Positions 1 through 6,904 of a stretch of DNA of 11,046 bases are shown here, one piece after another. This DNA comes from an uncultured Ellagibacter sp. (GTDB lineage Bacteria; Actinomycetota; Coriobacteriia; Coriobacteriales; Eggerthellaceae), in the NCBI GenBank assembly GCA_934661105.1, contig CAKUIV010000066.1, forward strand, positions 1 to 11,046. Direction: 5' to 3'. Position 1 is the first letter of the stretch; every line of letters begins with the position of its first letter. Below the pieces are notes generated by a model. That model saw nothing but the letters and a program-made list of their open reading frames with translations. It ran no database searches and was not told the DNA's origin. Made by a program: the position numbers and the translations under genes.

Positions 1-1088
1 TTCTTCAGGTAGTTCGTCGTAGCGAAAAACGTGTTGCGCACGCCGGTGTTCTTCAGGTTGTAGACGCCTTGCCCCACAAGCCCGCGCACGTAGGCCGCGC
101 GGTCGATCTTGGGGCACTCGATACCGAGCACATCGGCGAACAGCCGCTTGCAGCCCGGCGAGATCTCGGGGTCAGAGAACACGAGGCTTGCGTCCATGCG
201 CTCGAACATGTGCTTCGCGGCTTCGCGCACCTCGGGATGGGTCATGTCCACGACCTCGATGATCCCCGACAAGTACGTGAACCCGCGGCTGTTGTGCGCG
301 CGCAGCACGCTTTCATCTTCCACCCCGAGCTTCTCCAGGATGTCCATCATGTCGTTCCAGCGCTCAAGCGGCAGAAGCGTGTTGCGCTTCGCGAACGCCT
401 CCGATTTCTCGGGCGTCTCCTCGCGGTAGCAGTAGTACTCCTTGTCGGTGTAGAGGATGCGATCGGTCTGACAGAGCGTCTCGATGAGGAACGGGTTGTC
501 CGCCCAGCCCGCGCCGGGAATCTCGTGGAAGCGGATGCCCTTGTCGACGAGGAACTGCTTGCGGTAGATCGCCGACCAGATGGACGGATGGTGGCACAGA
601 AGGTGCGCCGCGTCCTTGATGGCGAACGGCTGCTTGGGCGGATGGATGCGCCCGTGGTAGCTGCAGTTCAGCTTGCGCTGCTTCGGCGTGTCGGGCAGCC
701 AGATGCGCCAATACCCCGACTTCACGATGTCGATCGGCTTGGGGTACATGCTCGCGAGCGCCAGCAGGTCCGAATACATGCCCTCTTCGATCCAGTCGTC
801 GGGCTCCACGATGGAAACCCATTCGCCGTGCGACTCGTCGATGCCGCGGTTGCACGTGGCGCCGTAACCCTGGTTCTGCTTGTCGATGACGACGATGCGC
901 GCATCGCGCGCCGCATGCGCGCGCATGATGGAAAGCGAGTCGTCGGTCGACCCGTCGTTCAGGCAGATGATCTCCAGGTTCTTGTACGTTTGCCGCTCGA
1001 CGCTGTTAAGCGCCTGGTCAAGGTAGGGTTCCGCGTTGTAGATGGGAAGGATGACGGAAACCAAGGGTAAAGCGGGGGATGTGGTCAT
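1..1088 (-). CDS. Family 2 glycosyltransferase (partial, 3' end outside window)
   Basis: Probably a cytoplasmic GT-A glycosyltransferase that moves a sugar from a nucleotide-sugar donor onto a growing surface glycan. Reading the reverse complement from the ATG at 1088 gives 362 residues with no stop before the window edge. The N-terminus (residues 9-17) is the usual first beta strand (LVSVILPIY). NDGSTDDS (44-51) is the nucleotide-binding loop and EPDDW (95-99) is the metal-binding DxD-type site. WADNPF (195-200) lies where many GT2 enzymes have the acceptor-side acidic motif. The tail beyond about residue 230 is helical and of unknown role. The start follows the ATPase stop by 15 bases, and a TAGGAG ribosome site overlaps that stop, so it is the third gene of the export operon. 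Donor and linkage cannot be read from the sequence. Family confidence is high, and the 3' end is missing. Confidence 0.9.
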   Translation of the reverse strand, partial: MTTSPALPLVSVILPIYNAEPYLDQALNSVERQTYKNLEIICLNDGSTDDSLSIMRAHAARDARIVVIDKQNQGYGATCNRGIDESHGEWVSIVEPDDWIEEGMYSDLLALASMYPKPIDIVKSGYWRIWLPDTPKQRKLNCSYHGRIHPPKQPFAIKDAAHLLCHHPSIWSAIYRKQFLVDKGIRFHEIPGAGWADNPFLIETLCQTDRILYTDKEYYCYREETPEKSEAFAKRNTLLPLERWNDMMDILEKLGVEDESVLRAHNSRGFTYLSGIIEVVDMTHPEVREAAKHMFERMDASLVFSDPEISPGCKRLFADVLGIECPKIDRAAYVRGLVGQGVYNLKNTGVRNTFFATTNYLK

Positions 1089-1103
1089 GTTCGCTCGATG
1101 CTC

Positions 1104-3047
1104 CTACTCTTGCGTCTTCTCTGCGGTGTCGGTGGCGGTCTCGTCGTCGTCGCCTTCGGTGCCGGTTTTCCCGGCAAGCCCCGCCTCTTCAAGTGCCTGC
1201 TCGACCGCTTTCCCCAAAAGCTCCTTGTCGAGGCGGCCGAACTGGGTCGAGTCTCCCAAGAAGGTGAGGTGCTTCACGCTGCCCGCCTTCTTCTTGATGT
1301 AGGCGATGGCATGTGCGACGCTGTCGAGATTCTGAGGGTCCTCCAGAAGGAAGGCCGACTTCGTCTTCTTCGCGTAGGCGCCGGCGGAAAACGAGTCCGC
1401 GGGGTTCCACACCGACGTGACGATGAGGTTGTCGATGGAAAGCGCGTCTCCGGCGATGTCGTTCGAGGTCAGAAGGTCGTTGATCTTCTCGTTCGCGTCG
1501 TAGGGGTTGCGCCCGATAAGCCGCTCGGAGGTGACGCCGTGCTCGGCGCACGCCTCCAGGAACGTGTCGGGCACATGCTGGTCGACGCCGAGCACGAGCA
1601 GGTGGTCGAACGCGCCCGACTGGATGGCGGCCGCTACCGCGTCGTCGATCACGCCGAGCGTGCGGATGAAGAAAACCGGCACGCGGTTCGCGATGAGCAG
1701 GGGCGACAGCGTGATGAGGTCGCCGATGCAGTCGTGGTGCGCGATGATGGCGAGCCTGTCCCAGCCGGGGGTTCCCGCCGCTGCCGCCGCGCGCTTGCCG
1801 TATTCGTAGATGCGCCGCGAGAGCTCGACCGACTCGTTGCAGTCGATGCGCTCGATCGCGGCGGCGTTTCCGGCCGCGTCGCGCGCCGCTTGTTCCACCT
1901 CGGCGGAAAGCACTTCCTCGCCGCCTAAGATCACCACGCGCGAGGGTGCGAGCCGCGCGATTTCCTGCGCGACGACGTCGGGAAGCGACTCGTGCTTCGA
2001 CAGGAGCACCGGCGCGTCGAGCACGCCCGAAAGCCCCTGCGCCGACATGCACGGCAGCGCGTAGTCCCCCGAGGCGAGGATCACCGTGCCGCCGGGCGCG
2101 AACTCGCATTTCTCGACGAGCTTCACCGCGGTGCCGTAGCGGTTCTCGCCGCTCACGGAGTCGATGAGCCCCTGCGGCACGGCGACGTTGGCGTTCAGCA
2201 GGTCGAACACGCACGCCTCGGATTCGGCCGAGCCCACGTGCCCGCCGAGCACGCGGTACGCGCGGCACACGTCGGCGGCGGCGCCCATCATGCGGGTGTG
2301 GCCCTTCTCGATCCAGATGGCCTTGTTGCACAGACGCTCGATCTGGTCGTTGTTGTGCGACACGATGAGGACGGTCACGTCGTGCTCCTTGATGAGCTCG
2401 GTGATGCGTCGCTCGCACTTCTGCTGGAACATGAAGTCGCCGACGGAAAGCACCTCGTCGACGATGAGGATCTCCGGCACGATGACGGTCGCGATGGCGA
2501 ACGCGATGCGCGCCACCATGCCCGACGAGTAGTTCTTCATGGGCATGTCGAGGAACTTCTCCACCTCGGCGAACTCGACGATCTCGTCGAAGTGCTGCTG
2601 GATGAACTTCTTCGAGTAGCCCAAGAGCGCGCCGTTCAGGAAGATGTTCTCGCGCGCGGTGAGTTCCATGTCGAAGCCCGCGCCGAGCTCGATCAGAGGC
2701 GCGATCGAGCCGTTGATGGCGCAGGTGCCCCGCGATGGCTCGAGCACTCCGGCGATGATCTTGAGCATGGTCGACTTCCCCGAGCCGTTCGTGCCCAGGA
2801 TGCCGAACACGTCGCCTTTGCGCACGGTGAACGACACGTCGTCGAGCGCGCGGAACTCCTTGAACATGAGCTCGCGGCGCGCGAGCGCGATAGCGTATTC
2901 CTTCAGGCTGTTGAGCTGCTGGTTCGCCATGTTGAAGATCATGGAGACATGGCTGACGTCGACCATGACCTCGCGCTCGTCTCGCTCGGCGTCCTCGCTT
3001 GCGGCGCCTTTGCTCACAAGCGGTGTGGTGTTGATGTTCTCAGGCAT
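1104..3047 (-). CDS. Polysaccharide ABC exporter ATPase (Wzt/TagH-like) with three C-terminal CWB2 repeats
   Basis: ATPase of an ABC-2 exporter that should drive a lipid-linked glycan across the membrane together with the permease just upstream. Of 647 residues, about 28-265 are the nucleotide-binding domain: Walker A GTNGSGKST (85-93), the Wzt-like stretch IAPLIELGAGF (115-125), signature YSSGM (173-177), Walker B ILIVDE (193-198), D-loop SVGD (201-204) and switch His231. Residues about 299-620 are three diverged copies of a cell-wall-binding-repeat-2 unit. The first begins SGENRYGTAVKLVEK (299-313) with ILASGDY (323-329), PVLLS (346-350) and VVILGGEEVLS (371-381). The second spans about 400-505 and the third about 508-620 (FLGDS at 596-600). 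Usual Wzt proteins carry a beta-sandwich there. No signal peptide or clear membrane segment precedes the repeats, so they should stay cytoplasmic. The end is acidic and low-complexity (628-647). Start: ATG at 3047, 9 bases after the permease stop. ATPase call very sure; CWB2 call fairly sure. Confidence 0.93.
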   Translation of the reverse strand: MPENINTTPLVSKGAASEDAERDEREVMVDVSHVSMIFNMANQQLNSLKEYAIALARRELMFKEFRALDDVSFTVRKGDVFGILGTNGSGKSTMLKIIAGVLEPSRGTCAINGSIAPLIELGAGFDMELTARENIFLNGALLGYSKKFIQQHFDEIVEFAEVEKFLDMPMKNYSSGMVARIAFAIATVIVPEILIVDEVLSVGDFMFQQKCERRITELIKEHDVTVLIVSHNNDQIERLCNKAIWIEKGHTRMMGAAADVCRAYRVLGGHVGSAESEACVFDLLNANVAVPQGLIDSVSGENRYGTAVKLVEKCEFAPGGTVILASGDYALPCMSAQGLSGVLDAPVLLSKHESLPDVVAQEIARLAPSRVVILGGEEVLSAEVEQAARDAAGNAAAIERIDCNESVELSRRIYEYGKRAAAAAGTPGWDRLAIIAHHDCIGDLITLSPLLIANRVPVFFIRTLGVIDDAVAAAIQSGAFDHLLVLGVDQHVPDTFLEACAEHGVTSERLIGRNPYDANEKINDLLTSNDIAGDALSIDNLIVTSVWNPADSFSAGAYAKKTKSAFLLEDPQNLDSVAHAIAYIKKKAGSVKHLTFLGDSTQFGRLDKELLGKAVEQALEEAGLAGKTGTEGDDDETATDTAEKTQE

Positions 3048-3056
3048 GCTGGCCGC

Positions 3057-3848
3057 CTAAACGTAGAGGATGAATTTCTTCTCGGTCGCCTTGAACACGG
3101 CGAAGCCGACGACGAACGTGATCGCTGCCATGCCGAGGCAGATGAGGTTCTCGGTAAGGCCGGGGACGGTGTTGTACATGGCGATGTCGCGGAAGTAGCA
3201 CACGTAGTGGTACATCGGGTTGAACATCTCGCCCGCCTGCATCCAGTCAGGCAGAAGCCCCACGGGGTAGAACAGCGGCGTCGCGTAGGTCCACGCCGTG
3301 ATGACGACGCCCCACAGGTGGCATACGTCGCGGAAGAACACGGCGAGCGCCGAGAGCAGCATGCCGAGACCCGCGCAGAACAAAAGCATGAACACGAGCA
3401 GGAGGGGCATCGCGAGCAGGTTCACGGTCGGCGGGATCTGGAAGAACAGCATGACGATGACGACCGCGATGAGCGAGATCGCGAAGTTCACGAGCGTGAA
3501 GAGCACCTTTTCAAGCGGGAAGATCATCTTCGACACGCGCACCTTCTTGATGAGCGGCGCCGATTCCAAGATGGAGCCCATGGCGGACGAGGTCGAGTCG
3601 GCCATGAGGGAGAAGAGCACGTTGCCTAAGATGAGGTACATGGGGAAGTTCTGCACGTCGTCGCCGAACTTGAGCACGTTCGTGAACACGGCGGCGAGGA
3701 CGCACATCATGAGCAGGGGGTTTAAGACCGACCACAGCACGCCGAGCACGCTGCGGCGGTATTTCAGCTTGAAGTCCTTCGACACAAGCGACGTGATGGT
3801 GAACCAATTGCGCCGAAGCGTTGCCTTGGTCGATGTTGTCTGAGCCAT
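3057..3848 (-). CDS. ABC-2 type polysaccharide export permease (Wzm/TagG-like)
   Basis: Integral membrane half of the exporter, forming the glycan channel with the ATPase encoded next. With the start at 3848 it has 263 residues, typical for Wzm/TagG. The amphipathic N-terminus ends in KYRRSVLGVLWSVLNP (29-44), a hallmark of the ABC2_membrane family. About six hydrophobic segments follow: roughly 35-57, 68-90, 115-137, 144-170, 176-198 and 233-253. The conserved stretch AVFFRDV (169-175) leads to YATPLFYPV (188-196), then NPMYHYV (210-216). The frame stays open up to 3926, with ATGs at 3926 and 3872. The ATG at 3848 is preferred because AAGGA lies just before it, the upstream ATGs lack a ribosome site, and the resulting N-terminus matches the family. 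It is first in the operon, and the TAG stop lies 9 bases before the ATPase start. Confidence 0.92.
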   Translation of the reverse strand: MAQTTSTKATLRRNWFTITSLVSKDFKLKYRRSVLGVLWSVLNPLLMMCVLAAVFTNVLKFGDDVQNFPMYLILGNVLFSLMADSTSSAMGSILESAPLIKKVRVSKMIFPLEKVLFTLVNFAISLIAVVIVMLFFQIPPTVNLLAMPLLLVFMLLFCAGLGMLLSALAVFFRDVCHLWGVVITAWTYATPLFYPVGLLPDWMQAGEMFNPMYHYVCYFRDIAMYNTVPGLTENLICLGMAAITFVVGFAVFKATEKKFILYV

Positions 3849-4069
3849 AGCGTCCTTTTGGGTCGGTTGCATTGCGTGGCGCCGGGGTGGTGCGGTATAG
3901 CGCCGCGGCAGCCCTATGCGCAACATCCTATTTTACCGCATGGCCGCGGCGCGCCCCAAAGCGCATGAAAAGCCCAGATTGACGGCACGGGCGGTTGCGC
4001 GCGGCGCGACGCCGGCCCGCGCGTTGTGCCGATGCCGTGTGCGATGCCCGTGCGGCGGGTGTGCTCGCG

Positions 4070-4075
4070 TATACT
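4070..4075 (+). promoter_or_regulatory. Candidate -10 element for the GH25-SLH gene
   Basis: TATACT matches five of six positions of the sigma-70 -10 consensus in otherwise very GC-rich DNA, about 65 bases before the chosen start. No good -35 hexamer stands 16-18 bases upstream (that stretch reads CCCGTG), so the promoter is weak, needs an activator, or is misidentified. Confidence 0.4.
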
Positions 4076-4129
4076 CAAGGGGAAGGGACGGCTTCGTTGC
4101 CGTCTTTCTGAACGACATGCACAAGAATC

Positions 4130-4133
4130 GGAG
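4130..4133 (+). promoter_or_regulatory. Ribosome binding site choosing the ATG at 4141
   Basis: GGAG lies 7 bases before the ATG at 4141 but only 1 base before the in-frame ATG at 4135. An earlier in-frame ATG at 4117 has no ribosome site. The spacing therefore favours 4141, which also gives a normal signal peptide. Confidence 0.55.
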
Positions 4134-4140
4134 TATGAAT

Positions 4141-5673
4141 ATGACAGACTTGTGGCATCGAACGGACGACAAGCGCGCTTCGCGCGTGCTTTCCCTTGCG
4201 GCGTTGGCAGTGGCGGCGCTCTGCGCGCTGTGCATCGCCGCTCCTGGTCAGGCGCTTGCAGATGAGGGAAGCACGCAGGCGGATAACGCGAACAGCTGGC
4301 GCTACGACAACGGCCAACTCAAAGACGGGATCGACCAGTCGGGTGCGGCGGATGTGCCGGCGGGCGCGGCCGCTTCCGCGCAATCCTCGACGCCCGGCCT
4401 TTTGTCGAGCTACCTGAAATGGTCGCTCACCTACGACGGCTACACCGACGGAAACGGCGACGTGGTGGACGGTGTCATCGCCAAGGGCGTTGATGTAAGC
4501 GAATGGAATCGTGAAATCGACTGGGAAGCCGCGAAGAACGACGGCATCAAGTTCGCTATCATCCGCGTGGGCTACGGCGACGACTATTACAGCCAGGATG
4601 ACGACTACTGGGAACGCAACGTCTCCGAGTGCGAACGCTTGGGCATTCCTTACGGCGTGTACATCTATTCCTATGCGAAGAACACCGATATGGCGGCGAG
4701 CGAGGCGAACCATGTGCTGCGCCTGATCGAGGGGCACGACCTTGCCTATCCCGTGTACTTCGACATGGAAGACGCGAGCCAGCTCAACGCGACGGGCGGT
4801 GACACCGACGCGCTCGCCGAGATTGCGCAGACGTTCTGCGACAAGATCCAGGACGCGGGCTATGCCGTTGGCGTTTATGCGAACAAGTACTGGTTCGATC
4901 ATTACCTGACCGATTCAGCGTTCGACAACTGGACGCGCTGGGTGGCGCAGTACAACACGACCTGCGATTACGACGGCGACTACGGCATGTGGCAGTACTC
5001 GAGCGGCGGGCGCGTTGCGGGCATCGACTACCCGACCGACGACGAGGGTGGACGCGCCGACGTGAACTATATGTATCGCACGAGCTACCCCTCCGATGTT
5101 GCCTCGGATGACTGGTACGTGACCTCGGGGGCGTTCGATTACGTGACCATCCGCGATTTCATGGGTCTCTACACGGGCACGAACAATTTCGGTCCCTATG
5201 ATTCGCTCGAGCGCGGCATGGTGGCGACCATCCTCTGGCGTATGGCGGGCTGCCCCTGGTCGGGCGAGTCGTACCCGTTCTCGGATGTGGATGACCCGGA
5301 TGCGTACTACTACGACGCGGTGTGCTGGGCGAAGGAGCAGGGCATCATCAGCGGGTATCGCAACGCCGACGGCACGTACACGAACTTCGGTCCGCACGAC
5401 AGCGTCACGCGCGAGCAGCTGGTCTGCATGTTCGCCCGCTACGCGAACCTGAACGACGGCCTCGACACGTCGAGCGACTGCTCTGCGATGGAGGAAAAGG
5501 ACGGAGCCGACCAGGTGAGCGACTATGCGCGCGAATCGATGGGGTGGGCCGTCGACACCGGGCTCATCAACGGCGTGAACGGCAACGAGCTTCACCCGCA
5601 GGACAGCGCCTGGCGCGCCTCGATGGCCCAACTCGTGCAAACCTACTCGCGCATCTACCTTGATTCTTTGTAG
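4141..5673 (+). CDS. Secreted GH25 muramidase with three SLH wall-anchoring domains
   Basis: Extracellular peptidoglycan hydrolase expected to cut the MurNAc-GlcNAc bond (N-acetylmuramidase, lysozyme-type), held at the surface by S-layer-homology domains. Of 510 residues, 1-40 form a signal peptide: a basic start, hydrophobic core about 17-34, and likely cleavage after the ALA of GQALA near 40. A low-complexity linker (about 65-90) follows. The GH25 domain spans about 111-313, with GVDVSEWN (116-123, Asp118), IRVGYG (141-146), the catalytic pair in YFDMED (206-211, Asp208 and Glu210) and MWQYSSGG (283-290). The key GH25 acidic residues are therefore present. SLH domains lie at about 321-370, 378-437 and 448-503, with FGPYDSLERGM and FGPHDSVTREQL as the recognisable cores; the third is more diverged. 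Roles could include wall remodelling or lysis of competitors. The next gene begins 36 bases after the stop with no terminator, suggesting co-transcription. Confidence 0.93.
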   Translation: MTDLWHRTDDKRASRVLSLAALAVAALCALCIAAPGQALADEGSTQADNANSWRYDNGQLKDGIDQSGAADVPAGAAASAQSSTPGLLSSYLKWSLTYDGYTDGNGDVVDGVIAKGVDVSEWNREIDWEAAKNDGIKFAIIRVGYGDDYYSQDDDYWERNVSECERLGIPYGVYIYSYAKNTDMAASEANHVLRLIEGHDLAYPVYFDMEDASQLNATGGDTDALAEIAQTFCDKIQDAGYAVGVYANKYWFDHYLTDSAFDNWTRWVAQYNTTCDYDGDYGMWQYSSGGRVAGIDYPTDDEGGRADVNYMYRTSYPSDVASDDWYVTSGAFDYVTIRDFMGLYTGTNNFGPYDSLERGMVATILWRMAGCPWSGESYPFSDVDDPDAYYYDAVCWAKEQGIISGYRNADGTYTNFGPHDSVTREQLVCMFARYANLNDGLDTSSDCSAMEEKDGADQVSDYARESMGWAVDTGLINGVNGNELHPQDSAWRASMAQLVQTYSRIYLDSL

Positions 5674-5709
5674 GGCGTATATGGTTCCGGACTGCTGGGA
5701 GAAGCTGAA

Positions 5710-6864
5710 ATGAAACCCCTGGTAAGCATCGTCATGCCTGTCTTCAACTCTAAGCGCTATCTGTCGGAGAGCATCGAATCCGTGCTTTGCCAGACCGTAC
5801 GCGATTTCGAGCTGCTCTGTGTGGACAACGGGTCGACTGACGGGTCGATGGCTGTTCTTCAGGAGAAGGCTTGCGAAGATCCTCGAGTCGTTGTTCTCCA
5901 AGAGCCTCAAAAGGGAGTGAGCAACGCTCGAAATGCAGGTCTTGCCCGTGCGGCTGGCGATTACGTTGCGTTCCTCGATGCGGACGACTTTATTTCTCCC
6001 GATCTTCTTGAGCGGGCGCTCGACAAAGCGACAAAAAGCGATGCCGACATGACCATTTACGGCTTCGATGAATATCGTTCGGAAGAGGGCGCTTTTCTTC
6101 AGAGGGAAGTGTGCGGGGTACAAGAGCTGTACGGTGAGGCCTTTGCCCTCCAGGACATTCCGTGCCTCTCAACCGAGATCACGACGCCGAACGTTTGGCG
6201 AATCCTCTTCAAGCGGAGCTTCATCGAAGGCAAGAGCATTCGCTTCGAGACGGATCTCCGAACTGCGGAGGACCTGGCGTTTATCTACGAATCTCTGTTT
6301 AACGCCGCGAGCGTTTCTCTTATCGCCGACCGTCTTTACCGTTATCGTCGCGATGTGCCGACGAGCCTTACTCGCTCGAATCGCGAGGGCGACGGAATGA
6401 GGGCGCTTGACCACATTCGCGGTTATCTTGAACGCGCCGAGCATAAGGATCAGTATCGGCGGCATTTTATCAACCTTGTGCTTGATACGGTCAGGTATGG
6501 ACTTGAGACCGCTGCCGACCCGGACGAGTTCAAGAATCTCTATGCTTGCTATCATGAAAAATGGCATGGCTATATCGCCCGAAATCAAGTGTTCATCGAC
6601 GGTCGGTACAGGAGTTTTTTCCAGGATATGTGCACCGATAACGCGGAACAGTACGCCTTCTCGCTCTACGCCGATATGCGTACGCGCCATGAAGAGACCG
6701 TTGCCCGTTTGGTGAGAGCAGAAAACGATCTCCGCATCGAGAAGGATCGCGAAGCGGCGTGCCGGGCTGAGCTTGAGGATGTTGTCGGCTCGCACTCTTT
6801 TCGGGTTGGCCGCATGTTGATGTATGTTCCTTCTCGGATCAAGTCGATGATCACGCATTCATAA
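5710..6864 (+). CDS. Family 2 glycosyltransferase with coiled-coil C-terminal tail
   Basis: Cytoplasmic GT-A glycosyltransferase of 384 residues, likely adding one sugar during assembly of the surface glycan. The start PLVSIVMPVFN (3-13) is the first Rossmann strand. VDNGSTDGS (38-46) is the donor-binding loop, VSNARNAGL (70-78) is the conserved helix and FLDADDF (88-94) holds the DxD metal site. TAEDLAF (185-191) matches the acidic motif common late in the GT2 fold. Residues about 325-357 are highly charged and likely helical. They lead into SHSFRVGRMLMYVPSRIK (361-378), an amphipathic basic end that recurs in the next gene and may contact the membrane or a partner (inference). Start ATG at 5710 with GGAG 8-9 bases upstream. 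Base composition is visibly less GC-rich than the upstream muramidase. Specific donor and acceptor unknown. Confidence 0.9.
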   Translation: MKPLVSIVMPVFNSKRYLSESIESVLCQTVRDFELLCVDNGSTDGSMAVLQEKACEDPRVVVLQEPQKGVSNARNAGLARAAGDYVAFLDADDFISPDLLERALDKATKSDADMTIYGFDEYRSEEGAFLQREVCGVQELYGEAFALQDIPCLSTEITTPNVWRILFKRSFIEGKSIRFETDLRTAEDLAFIYESLFNAASVSLIADRLYRYRRDVPTSLTRSNREGDGMRALDHIRGYLERAEHKDQYRRHFINLVLDTVRYGLETAADPDEFKNLYACYHEKWHGYIARNQVFIDGRYRSFFQDMCTDNAEQYAFSLYADMRTRHEETVARLVRAENDLRIEKDREAACRAELEDVVGSHSFRVGRMLMYVPSRIKSMITHS

Positions 6865-6890
6865 GGCGTTTGCCGCCGTTTTTTGTTGCA

Positions 6891-6904
6891 GGGAGGATGC
6901 TTTG
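6891..6904 (+). promoter_or_regulatory. Strong ribosome site fixing a TTG start
   Basis: GGGAGG at 6891-6896 lies 5 bases before TTG at 6902. An ATG at 6897 is out of frame with the long gene, and the next in-frame ATG (6920) would leave the ribosome site too far away and remove the first beta strand. TTG is therefore the likely initiator. Confidence 0.65.

Larger units (their letters stand above)
3849..4140. promoter_or_regulatory. Divergent intergenic region between the exporter operon and the SLH muramidase
   Basis: About 290 GC-rich bases separate the two divergent starts, so this stretch must hold both promoters. Reading frames cross it on both strands but look like by-products of high GC. 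For the minus strand there are two -10 candidates: TAAAAT (complement of 3930-3935, with TTGGGG 18 bases upstream) and TATACC (complement near 3895-3900, with TTGCGC 18 bases upstream). For the plus strand, TATACT at 4070-4075 is the best -10. No clear operator repeat was found. Because the two transcription units share this segment, they could be regulated together, though this is inference. Confidence 0.5.

Noticed and set aside
1992..3629. 545-codon open frame on the plus strand across the ATPase and permease genes
   Set aside because: It is antisense to two well-supported genes. The product is rich in His, Arg, Asp and Glu with no domain, as expected from the complement of GC-rich coding sequence.
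3849..3926. 26-residue N-terminal extension of the permease
   Set aside because: No ribosome site at the ATGs at 3926 or 3872, and family members begin near the chosen start. The 3872 ATG cannot be fully excluded.
3916..4140. N-terminal extension of the muramidase frame to ATG 3916
   Set aside because: It would put about 75 Arg/Cys-rich residues in front of a good signal peptide, swallow the likely promoter, and ignore the GGAG placed for the ATG at 4141.
4915..6123. 402-codon minus-strand open frame
   Set aside because: Antisense to the muramidase and the second glycosyltransferase, crosses their boundary, and has a low-complexity Arg/Val/His-rich translation.
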